Source of the DNA: Clostridiales bacterium
Lineage (GTDB): Bacteria > Bacillota > Clostridia > Christensenellales > CAG-138
Reading direction: 5' to 3'
DNA: 64,000 bases
Assembly: GCA_012517905.1 (NCBI GenBank)
Contig: JAAYUE010000030.1
Location: 1-64,000, forward strand
Under the pieces are notes generated by a model. That model did not search any database and was not told the DNA's origin. It saw only the letters and a list, made by a program, of their open reading frames with translations. Position 1 is the first letter of the stretch; each line of letters begins with the position of its first letter. Positions 1-8,223 of this stretch are shown in pieces. Both the position numbers and the translations under genes were made by a program.

Positions 1-326
1 CGCTGGCGGCGTTTCAGAAGCATCCGCGCATCCGCGTGGTGTCGATCGACGAAGGGTTTCTGGGCAACGCGAGCCTGTTCAAATACGCGCGCGATCTGGG
101 CAACCCCCGCGGGGACATGTACGAAATCGGGCTCTGGTCGGATTCGATCGTGGAGACGGGCGACGAGATCATGTACGCCATCAACATTCCGCAGGAGAGC
201 GTGACCATTCCCGAGACGATGGACGCCATCCGCGCCGCCTGCGGCATGCAGGCCACGCGCGAAGAGGGCACGGAAGCGACCAACAAGTATCTCAAAATCG
301 GAAAATGGAAAGCAAAGGAGCAGTGA
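1..326 (+). CDS. C-terminal part of a type II (archaeal-type) glyceraldehyde-3-phosphate dehydrogenase-like protein (truncated by window start)
   Basis: Open frame from nt 3 (LAAFQKHPRIRVVSIDEGFLGNASLFKYARDLGNPRGDMYEIGLW.DSI..GDEIMYAINIPQESVTIPETMDAIRA) resembles the C-terminus of archaeal GAPDH (ARDLGRPR.DIYE...IHQE..VPENIDAIRA pattern). Confidence 0.55.
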   Translation, partial: LAAFQKHPRIRVVSIDEGFLGNASLFKYARDLGNPRGDMYEIGLWSDSIVETGDEIMYAINIPQESVTIPETMDAIRAACGMQATREEGTEATNKYLKIGKWKAKEQ

Positions 327-371
327 GCTGCCGCAGCAAGCGAAGCGCGGCAGTGAGGAGGAACGTTACAC

Positions 372-1493
372 ATGATACAGCTGATCTACAAACCGAGCGT
401 CTACAAATTCAACACCTGTAAGGAATTTGCGGAAGAATTCAACGTTGGCAAAGGGGACCTGGTGCTGTCCAACGAATACATCTTCAAGCCGTATTTCGGC
501 GGCCTGAACCTGCCCGTGACCACCATTTTTCAGGAAAAATTCGGTACCGGCGAGCCGACGGACGTCATGGTGGAGACCATCATGGCGGAGGCGGCAAAGA
601 CGAACTATAAGCGCATCATCGCGGTCGGCGGCGGCACGGTGGTCGATATCGCAAAGGTGCTCTCCCTCAGGAGCACGGGCAACGTCGACGATCTGTACGC
701 CAAGATTCCGAATCTGGACCGGGACTGCGAGCTGGTGATCGTGCCGACCACCTGCGGCACGGGCAGCGAGGCGACGAACCTCTCGATTCTGAACCGCACG
801 CGCCTCGGCACCAAGATGGGCCTCGTGTCCAACGCCATGTATGCCGACTCCGCGGTGCTGATTCCGGAGCTGCTGCACGATCTGCCGCTCGGCGTGTTTG
901 CGACGAGCTCGATCGACGCGCTGGTGCACGCGGTGGAGTCCAGCCTTTCCCCGAAGGCGACGGCGTATACCAAGCTCTTCGGATACAAGGCGATCGAGAT
1001 GATCCTCTGCGGCTATCGCAGGATTGTGGCGGCGGGAAACACCAAGGAGAGCCGCATTGCGGAGTCCGAAAACTTCCTCATCGCTTCCAATTTCGCGGGT
1101 CTCGCGTTCGGAACGGCGGGGTGCGCGACCGTGCACGCCATGGCGTATCCGCTCGGCGGCGTGTTCCATGTTGCGCACGGCGAGAGCAACTACGTGCTGT
1201 TTACCGCGGTGCTCAAGAACTATCTGGAGATCCAGGATGCCGGCGAAATCCGGGTGCTGAACCAGTATCTGGCCGATCTGCTCGACTGCTCCGTCGAGAC
1301 GGTTTACGACGAACTGGAAAAGCTCCTGAACCACGTTCTGCCGAAGAAACCGCTGCATGAGTTCGGCGTGAAAAAGGAAGATTTGCAGATGTTTACCGAC
1401 AGCGTCATGAAGACGCAGGGCAGGCTGCTGGCTAACAGCTTTGTCCCGCTGGACGACGCGCGGATACTGAAGATTTATACAGAGATATTCTGA
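372..1493 (+). CDS. abfH: 4-hydroxybutyrate dehydrogenase (iron-containing alcohol dehydrogenase family)
   Basis: Fe-ADH signatures (GGGTVVDIAK, PTTCGTGSEATN); sequence resembles clostridial 4HbD; adjacent to 4-HB-CoA dehydratase. Confidence 0.85.
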   Translation: MIQLIYKPSVYKFNTCKEFAEEFNVGKGDLVLSNEYIFKPYFGGLNLPVTTIFQEKFGTGEPTDVMVETIMAEAAKTNYKRIIAVGGGTVVDIAKVLSLRSTGNVDDLYAKIPNLDRDCELVIVPTTCGTGSEATNLSILNRTRLGTKMGLVSNAMYADSAVLIPELLHDLPLGVFATSSIDALVHAVESSLSPKATAYTKLFGYKAIEMILCGYRRIVAAGNTKESRIAESENFLIASNFAGLAFGTAGCATVHAMAYPLGGVFHVAHGESNYVLFTAVLKNYLEIQDAGEIRVLNQYLADLLDCSVETVYDELEKLLNHVLPKKPLHEFGVKKEDLQMFTDSVMKTQGRLLANSFVPLDDARILKIYTEIF

Positions 1494-1519
1494 GCTGAGA
1501 GATCGAAAGGAGAATTACC

Positions 1520-2971
1520 ATGGCACTCATGACGGGAGAACAATATATCGAATCGATCCGCAAGATGAAGATGCAGGTCTACATGTTCGGCAAAAAGGTG
1601 GAACACCCGGTCGACGACCCCATCCTTCGTCCTTCGCTGAATTCGGTACGGATGACATACGATCTGGCGCAGATGCCGGAATACCAGGACCTGATGACGG
1701 CGAAATCTCCGTATACCGGAGGGATCGTCAACCGCTTTACGCACCTGCACCAGTCTACGGAAGACCTCATCAAAAAGGTAAAGATGCAGCGTCTGCTCGG
1801 CCAAAAGACGGCGGCGTGCTTCCAGCGCTGCGTGGGGATGGACGCGTTTAACTCGGTGTTTTCCACCACGTATGAAGTGGACAAGAAATACGGCACGCAC
1901 TATCACGAGAACTTCAAGAAGTTTCTCGTCGAGTGCCAGGAAAAGGACCTCACGGTAGACGGCGCGATGACCGACCCCAAGGGCGACCGTTCGCTTTCGC
2001 CGAGCCAGCAGGAGGACCCGGATCTGTATCTGCGCGTCGTGGAGCGGCGGCCGGACGGCATCGTCGTGCGCGGCGCAAAAGCGCACCAGACGGGCATGCT
2101 CAACTCCCACGAGGTGATCGTCATGCCGACCATCGCCATGCGTCCTGAGGACAAGGACTACGCGGTGTCTTTCGCGGTGCCGCTGGATTCGCCGGGACTG
2201 TTCATGATCATCGGCCGGCAGAGCTGCGACACGCGCAAGTGCGAGGGCAGCGAGATGGACGTCGGCAATTCCGAGTTTGGCGGCGTGGAAGCGCTGACCA
2301 TATTTGACGACGTGTTCGTGCCCAACGAGCGTATCTTCCTCAACGGCGAGACCGAGTTTGCGGGCATGATGGTCGAGCGGTTTGCGGGCTATCACCGCCA
2401 GAGCTACGGCGGATGCAAAGTCGGCGTCGGCGACGTGCTCATCGGCGCGGCGGCGCTTGCCGCGGAATACAACGGCGCGGCGAAGGCGAGCCACATCAAG
2501 GATAAGTTGATCGAGATGACGCACCTGAACGAAACGCTGTTCAGTTGCGGCATCGCCTGCTCCGCGGAGGGGTCCAAGACCGAAGCGGGGAACTACATCA
2601 TCGACCTGCTTCTGGCCAACGTCTGCAAGCAGAACGTCACGCGCTTTCCGTATGAAATCGTCCGTCTGGGCGAGGACATCGCGGGCGGCCTGATGGTGAC
2701 CGCCCCGTCGGAAGCGGACCTGCGCGACGAAAAGCTCGGGCCGTATGTCGACAAGTATCTCAAAGGCGTCGGCGTGGTTTCGACCGAAAACCGCCTGCGC
2801 ATCCTGCGGCTGATCGAGAATCTCTCGCTGGGAACCGCGGCGGTCGGGTACCGCACGGAGTCGATGCACGGCGCCGGCTCTCCGCAGGCGCAGCGCATCA
2901 TGATCGCGCGGCAGAGCAATCTTGCGCACAAGAAAGAGCTTGCAAAAGCGATTGCGCACATTAAGGACTGA
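1520..2971 (+). CDS. abfD: 4-hydroxybutyryl-CoA dehydratase / vinylacetyl-CoA delta-isomerase
   Basis: MALMTGEQYIESIRKMKMQVYMFGKKVEHPVDDPILRPSLNSVRMTYDLA N-terminus and overall length typical of AbfD. Confidence 0.92.
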   Translation: MALMTGEQYIESIRKMKMQVYMFGKKVEHPVDDPILRPSLNSVRMTYDLAQMPEYQDLMTAKSPYTGGIVNRFTHLHQSTEDLIKKVKMQRLLGQKTAACFQRCVGMDAFNSVFSTTYEVDKKYGTHYHENFKKFLVECQEKDLTVDGAMTDPKGDRSLSPSQQEDPDLYLRVVERRPDGIVVRGAKAHQTGMLNSHEVIVMPTIAMRPEDKDYAVSFAVPLDSPGLFMIIGRQSCDTRKCEGSEMDVGNSEFGGVEALTIFDDVFVPNERIFLNGETEFAGMMVERFAGYHRQSYGGCKVGVGDVLIGAAALAAEYNGAAKASHIKDKLIEMTHLNETLFSCGIACSAEGSKTEAGNYIIDLLLANVCKQNVTRFPYEIVRLGEDIAGGLMVTAPSEADLRDEKLGPYVDKYLKGVGVVSTENRLRILRLIENLSLGTAAVGYRTESMHGAGSPQAQRIMIARQSNLAHKKELAKAIAHIKD

Positions 2972-3039
2972 GACGGCCCGCCGCATGCGGACCGGGGACG
3001 CGGGCGCGAATCCCCGCGCGAACTTACACAGAATGCTAG

Positions 3040-3345
3040 GTGATCGACATGAATGCTGACGAAGACGTGATGGAGCGGATCAATCAGGTGATTGAGAGCC
3101 GCATCCGCCCGCAGCTGATGCTTCACAACGGAGATATGAAGGTGGTCGGCTTTTCCGACGGCGTGCTGCGCTTTCAGATGCTTGGGCAGTGCGCGGGGTG
3201 CGCCTCCGCGGACATCACCGCGGAGGAAATCGTCGAATCGGAACTGACCGCCGCCGTCCCCGAGGTGAAGCAGGCCGTGCTGGTTCAGCACGTCAGCGAC
3301 GACTTGATCGAGCAAGCCTACGCCATCCTGCGCCATGGGAAGTAA
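3040..3345 (+). CDS. NifU-like C-terminal (Fe-S scaffold) domain protein
   Basis: About 100 aa with GQCAGCASADIT (CxxC) and IE..IRP.L..+GGD/NGD architecture of NifU C-terminal domains. Confidence 0.75.
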   Translation: MIDMNADEDVMERINQVIESRIRPQLMLHNGDMKVVGFSDGVLRFQMLGQCAGCASADITAEEIVESELTAAVPEVKQAVLVQHVSDDLIEQAYAILRHGK

Positions 3346-3616
3346 GCGTCCCGTCGGCGTCCGGTATTGCGGCGGCTGCAACCCCAGGTTTGACCGCGTC
3401 GGGTTTGTGCGCAGACTGCAGGAGGAGTTTCCGGAGATTTCGATCGAATACGCCGAGGAAGGCCGGCAATATGCGGCCGTCCTGGTTGTGTGCGGCTGTC
3501 ATGCGGCGTGCGCAAGCCAAAATGGGCTGTCGAACGCTCCGGAGATCCTTGTGGTCAGAAGCGAAGCGGATGTTCCGGCGGCAAAAGCCCTGCTCAAACG
3601 AGCGATGTTGCAATAG
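3335..3616 (+). CDS. Small cysteine-rich protein (CGGCNP...CGCHAAC), function unknown
   Basis: 93-aa ORF overlapping the NifU-like gene by 11 nt; Cys motifs at both ends; ends 12 nt before the CoA-transferase. Confidence 0.65.
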   Translation: MGSKRPVGVRYCGGCNPRFDRVGFVRRLQEEFPEISIEYAEEGRQYAAVLVVCGCHAACASQNGLSNAPEILVVRSEADVPAAKALLKRAMLQ

Positions 3617-3628
3617 GAGGAGAATTCA

Positions 3629-4927
3629 ATGGATTGGGAATCCAGATATCACTCGCAGATCACAACGCTGGAAGAAGCGGTAAAAAAGATAAAGTCGGGC
3701 GACCGTGTCATCGTGGAGCACGCCTGCGGCGAGCCTTCTGAGCTTCTGGCCGCCATGGTGGACAATGCGGAAGCGTATCGCGATGTGGAAGTCGTGCATA
3801 TGGTCGCAATGGGCAAGGCGCTGTACGCGCAGCCCGGCATGGAAAAGCATTTTCGCCACAACTCGATTTTTGTCGGCGGAACGACGCGGGATGCGATCGC
3901 TTCCGGGCGGGGCGACTTCACGCCGAGCTACTTTTCCGAGATTCCGAAGCTGTTTTCCACGACGCTGCCGGTGGATGTGGCGCTGATTACGGTCAGCCCG
4001 CCGGACGAAGAGGGAAAGTTTTCGCTCGGCGTGTCGGTGGACTACACGCTGGCCGCGGCAAAAGCCGCGAAGCTGGTGATTGCGCAGGTCAACGACCAGA
4101 TGCCGTACACGATCGGCGATTCGTTTCTGACGGCGGACGAGATCGACTGGCTCATTCCGCTGTCCTCGCCGGTGATCACGCTTCCGCCGCCGAAGATCGG
4201 CGAGGTGGAGGAGGCCATCGGCAGGCACTGCGCCAGCCTGGTGCGGGACGGAGACACCCTGCAGCTGGGCATCGGCGCCATCCCGGACGCCGTGCTGCTG
4301 TTTCTGAAGGATAAGAAGGACCTTGGCATCCATTCGGAAATGTTTTCGGACGGCGTCGTCGAGCTCGTTCGCGAGGGCGTCATCACAAACGCGAAGAAGA
4401 CGCTGCACCCGGGCAAATTCATCGCTACGTTCCTGATGGGCACGAGGCAGCTTTACGACTTTGTCGATCACAATCCGGATGTCGAGATGCATCCCGTGGA
4501 CTATGTCAACCATCCCGCGGTCATCGCGAAAAACGACAATATGGTCTCCATCAACTCCTGCGTGCAGGTCGATCTGATGGGGCAGGTCGCCGCGGAATCG
4601 ATCGGTTACAAACAGATTTCCGGCGTCGGCGGGCAGGTGGATTTTATCCGCGGGGCCGCGCTGAGCAAAAACGGCCGCGCGATCATCGCCATGCCGTCCA
4701 CGGCGGCAAAGGGCGCGGTGTCCCGCATCGTCGCGCTGCTCGACGAGGGCGCGGCGGTCACCACGACGCGCAACGACGTGGACTACGTGATCACGGAATA
4801 CGGCATTGCGCCGCTCAAGGGCAGGTCCCTCAGAACGCGCGCGCGGAATCTGATTCGAATTGCACACCCGGATTTTCAGCCCACCCTGCAGCGGGAGTTT
4901 GAGAAGCGGTTCAACTGCGCGTTTTAA
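3629..4927 (+). CDS. abfT: 4-hydroxybutyrate CoA-transferase / acetyl-CoA hydrolase-transferase family
   Basis: Class I CoA-transferase motifs (QLGIGAIPDAVL, SGVGGQVDFIRGA); operon context. Confidence 0.85.
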   Translation: MDWESRYHSQITTLEEAVKKIKSGDRVIVEHACGEPSELLAAMVDNAEAYRDVEVVHMVAMGKALYAQPGMEKHFRHNSIFVGGTTRDAIASGRGDFTPSYFSEIPKLFSTTLPVDVALITVSPPDEEGKFSLGVSVDYTLAAAKAAKLVIAQVNDQMPYTIGDSFLTADEIDWLIPLSSPVITLPPPKIGEVEEAIGRHCASLVRDGDTLQLGIGAIPDAVLLFLKDKKDLGIHSEMFSDGVVELVREGVITNAKKTLHPGKFIATFLMGTRQLYDFVDHNPDVEMHPVDYVNHPAVIAKNDNMVSINSCVQVDLMGQVAAESIGYKQISGVGGQVDFIRGAALSKNGRAIIAMPSTAAKGAVSRIVALLDEGAAVTTTRNDVDYVITEYGIAPLKGRSLRTRARNLIRIAHPDFQPTLQREFEKRFNCAF

Positions 4928-4966
4928 CGCGGGGCGCAGTCCTGTGAAACGGAAAGGGAAATCGAT

Positions 4967-6145
4967 ATGCGAGAAATTGTGATAGCGGGCGCGGTGCGTA
5001 CGCCGATTGGAAAGGTGGGCGGCACGCTCGCCGGCACGCCGGTTGCGGAGCTCGGCGCCATCGTGATCCGCGAGGCTCTGAAGCGGGCCGGCGTCGCGGC
5101 CGATCAGGTGGACGAAGTGCTGATGGGCTGCGTGCTCCAGGCCGCGCAGGGCCAGAATGTCGCGCGACAGGCGACGCTGAAAGCGGGTCTTCCACAGGAG
5201 GTGCCGGCACTGACGCTGAACAACGTCTGCGGCTCGGGACTGAAGTGCGTCAACCTCGCCGCGGCGATGATTCAGGCCGGACAGGCGGAGGTGATCGTCG
5301 CGGGCGGCATGGAAAACATGTCCAGCGCGGTCTATGCGCTGCAAAACGCGCGCTTTGGATACCGCATGAACGACGGCCAGCTTGTGGATACGATGATTCG
5401 GGACTCGCTTTGGGATGCGTTTAACGATTATCATATGGGTATCACCGCGGAAAACCTCGCGGCCAAATACGGCGTGACCAGACAGATGCAGGACGAGTTC
5501 TCCGCGGCCAGCCAGCAAAAATGCGAGGCGGCGCAGCAGGCGAACCGATTCGCCGAAGAGATCGTGCCGGTCCCCGTCAAGGTAAAAAAGGACATGGTCC
5601 CGTTTGACAGGGACGAATACCCGCGCGCGGGCGTAACGAAGGAAAGCCTGGCCGGACTCAAGCCGGCCTTTCAAAAGGACGGCACCGTGACCGCGGGCAA
5701 CGCCTCGGGCATCAACGACGGCGCGGCCGCCGTTGTGGTGATGAGCGCGGAGGCGGCGGCCCGCCTTGGCGTCCAGCCGATGGCAAAGTGGGTCTGCGGC
5801 GCGTCTGCGGGCGTCGATCCCTCAATCATGGGCATCGGCCCGGTCTATTCTTCCCGCAAGGCGCTGGAGCAGTCCGGACTGAGCATCGGGGACATGGACC
5901 TGATCGAGGCGAACGAAGCGTTTGCCTCGCAGTCTCTGGCGGTTGGCATGGAGCTGGGCTGGGACGCCGAAAAGGTCAACGTAAACGGCGGAGCGATCGC
6001 CCTCGGGCATCCGGTCGGCGCATCCGGCACACGGATTCTTGTGACGCTGCTGCACGAGATGAAGCGCAGACAGTCCCGCTATGGACTCGCGACGCTTTGC
6101 GTGGGCGGCGGCATGGGCGTTTCGGCCATCGTGGAGCGAATCTAG
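4967..6145 (+). CDS. thlA: Acetyl-CoA C-acetyltransferase (thiolase)
   Basis: [45 protein letters not shown] thiolase motifs. Confidence 0.93.
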   Translation: MREIVIAGAVRTPIGKVGGTLAGTPVAELGAIVIREALKRAGVAADQVDEVLMGCVLQAAQGQNVARQATLKAGLPQEVPALTLNNVCGSGLKCVNLAAAMIQAGQAEVIVAGGMENMSSAVYALQNARFGYRMNDGQLVDTMIRDSLWDAFNDYHMGITAENLAAKYGVTRQMQDEFSAASQQKCEAAQQANRFAEEIVPVPVKVKKDMVPFDRDEYPRAGVTKESLAGLKPAFQKDGTVTAGNASGINDGAAAVVVMSAEAAARLGVQPMAKWVCGASAGVDPSIMGIGPVYSSRKALEQSGLSIGDMDLIEANEAFASQSLAVGMELGWDAEKVNVNGGAIALGHPVGASGTRILVTLLHEMKRRQSRYGLATLCVGGGMGVSAIVERI

Positions 6146-6162
6146 GAAGGCGGAAAATCGAT

Positions 6163-6936
6163 ATGCAATACACCAGACTGGAGCGCAGCGGCAACGTTGC
6201 GACGATAACGATCGACCGGCCGGACGCGCTGAACGCGCTGAACGACGCGGTGCTGGACGATCTTGCGGCCGCGCTCGACGCGCTCGAACAAAAGGATCGC
6301 TGCCTGATCATTACGGGCTCCGGCAGCAAATCCTTCGTCGCGGGGGCGGACATCGCCGTGATGCGCAGTCAGAATAAAGCCGAAGCGATGGCGTTCGGCA
6401 AAAAGGGATCCGATCTGTTTCGCAGGATCGAGGCGCTGCCGATGCCGGTGATTGCGGCGGTGAACGGATATGCGCTTGGCGGCGGATTTGAGCTGGCCAT
6501 GGCTTGCGACATTCGAATCGCGTCGGAAAGCGCGGTGTTCGCGCTGCCGGAAGTCACGCTCGGCATCATTCCCGGCTTTGGCGGCACGCAGCGCATCGCA
6601 AAGGTCATCGGCGCTGGTCTGGCAAAGGAGATGTTGTTCAGCGGGCGGCGGATGAAGGCGGAGGAGGCCAAAGCATGCGCTCTGGTCAACGCGGTCTATC
6701 CGTCGGAGACGCTGATGGAAGAAGCGGCGAATCTGGCCGGCCGGATTGCGGCGAACGCGCCGATTGCGGTGCGCGCGGCAAAGACGGCGGTCAACCTGCG
6801 TATGGACGCCGACATGGACGCCGATCTCGACGCCGCGATGCGGCTCTATGTGAGCTGCTACGAAACCGCGGATCAGAAAAACGCCATGACGGCGTTTGTC
6901 GAAAAGCGGAAACCGGAACCGTTCGAAGATCGATAA
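6163..6936 (+). CDS. crt: Enoyl-CoA hydratase / crotonase
   Basis: [27 protein letters not shown]; GxxFxAGADI, [26 protein letters not shown] motifs; start placed by motif within a longer ORF. Confidence 0.9.
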   Translation: MQYTRLERSGNVATITIDRPDALNALNDAVLDDLAAALDALEQKDRCLIITGSGSKSFVAGADIAVMRSQNKAEAMAFGKKGSDLFRRIEALPMPVIAAVNGYALGGGFELAMACDIRIASESAVFALPEVTLGIIPGFGGTQRIAKVIGAGLAKEMLFSGRRMKAEEAKACALVNAVYPSETLMEEAANLAGRIAANAPIAVRAAKTAVNLRMDADMDADLDAAMRLYVSCYETADQKNAMTAFVEKRKPEPFEDR

Positions 6937-6950
6937 GGGAGGAAGACACG

Positions 6951-7784
6951 ATGAAGATAGGAATCATCGGCGCGGGGGTCATGGGCTCCGGCATTGCGCA
7001 GACATTTGCCGCGCAGGAGGGATATGACGTTGTCCTCTGCGACGTCACCGCGGAGCTCGCCGCAAACGGCAAAAAGAAGATCGCCGCGAGCCTTTCCAAG
7101 CTGGTACAAAAAGGGAAACTGGAGCAGTCCGCTGCGGACGGCGTGCTTTCCCGCATTGAAGCGGGCCTGATCGAAGCGGTCGGCGAGTGCGATCTCGTGC
7201 TTGAAGCGACGCTCGAGAAGATGGAACTCAAGCAGTCCGTGTTTTCCAGACTGCAGGAAATCTGCAAAAAGGACTGCATCTTTGCAACGAACACATCCTC
7301 GCTCTCCATTACGGAGATGTCGCGCGGGCTCGACCGCCCGATCGTCGGGATGCACTTTTTCAACCCTGCGCCGGTGATGAAGCTCGTGGAAGTGATCGCG
7401 GGGTTGCATACGCCGGAATCGCTCTGCGAGCGCATCGTCGAAATCGCCTCCGCCATCGGAAAAACGCCGGTGCGCGTGCAGGAGGCGGCGGGGTTCATCG
7501 TCAACCGCATCCTGATTACGATGATCAACGAAGCCATCGGCGTCTATGCGGACGGCGTGGCGTCGGCGGAGGAGATCGACATCGCCATGAAGCTCGGCGC
7601 GAACCATCCCATGGGGCCGCTGGAACTGGGCGATCTCGTCGGGCTGGACGTTTGCCTCGCCATCATGGAGGTGCTGCACAGTGAAACGGGAGATCCGAAA
7701 TATCGACCGCATCCACTGCTGAAAAAGATGGTGCGCGGCAATCTGTTGGGCAGAAAGACCGGCAAGGGCTTTTTTGAATATTGA
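6951..7784 (+). CDS. hbd: 3-hydroxybutyryl-CoA dehydrogenase
   Basis: [20 protein letters not shown] Rossmann motif; [20 protein letters not shown]; [15 protein letters not shown] C-terminus. Confidence 0.93.
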   Translation: MKIGIIGAGVMGSGIAQTFAAQEGYDVVLCDVTAELAANGKKKIAASLSKLVQKGKLEQSAADGVLSRIEAGLIEAVGECDLVLEATLEKMELKQSVFSRLQEICKKDCIFATNTSSLSITEMSRGLDRPIVGMHFFNPAPVMKLVEVIAGLHTPESLCERIVEIASAIGKTPVRVQEAAGFIVNRILITMINEAIGVYADGVASAEEIDIAMKLGANHPMGPLELGDLVGLDVCLAIMEVLHSETGDPKYRPHPLLKKMVRGNLLGRKTGKGFFEY

Positions 7785-7829
7785 TCGCGCGCACGGCGCC
7801 TTTGGACAACCAGAATTACAGGAGTTAAC

Positions 7830-8120
7830 ATGGAATTTCAGGTGACGGACGGGCGCGTTTTCAGCGCGGACGAAAAACAGGAACTGATGGCGGAGGCGAC
7901 CTACACGCGCCTGGAGAACGGCGAGGTCAATATCGACCGCACCTATGTCAACCCCGTCCTGCGCGGGCAGGGCGCTGCCGGAAAGCTGATGGAGGCCGTT
8001 GCGGGACACCTGCGCGAACAGGGACTGAAAGCGACCGCGACATGCTCCTATGCCAACGCATGGTTTCACAAAAACAGGGAAGCCTACGCCGATATCATAT
8101 CCAACGATCTGAGCGACTGA
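7830..8120 (+). CDS. Small GNAT-like N-acetyltransferase (YjdJ-type)
   Basis: 96 aa; VNPVLRGQGAAGKLMEAVAGHLREQGLKATATCSYANAWF. Confidence 0.75.
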   Translation: MEFQVTDGRVFSADEKQELMAEATYTRLENGEVNIDRTYVNPVLRGQGAAGKLMEAVAGHLREQGLKATATCSYANAWFHKNREAYADIISNDLSD

Positions 8121-8125
8121 GCCAA

Positions 8126-8156
8126 TGCTGTGCGGTTAAACGCACAGCGTTTTTTC
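8126..8156 (+). terminator. Intrinsic terminator after the 4-HB operon
   Basis: gctgtgcg-gttaaa-cgcacagc stem followed by gtttttt. Confidence 0.8.
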
Positions 8157-8223
8157 GTGCAGCCACCGGTTTGCCGGTCAAACCTGTATCCACTCAACAC
8201 CAATATCAATATGGGGGTCAGTC

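Noticed and set aside
3626-5674. 682-aa minus-strand ORF
   Set aside because: Antisense to well-supported CoA-transferase and thiolase genes; Arg/His/Asp-rich composition typical of shadow ORFs in GC-rich DNA.
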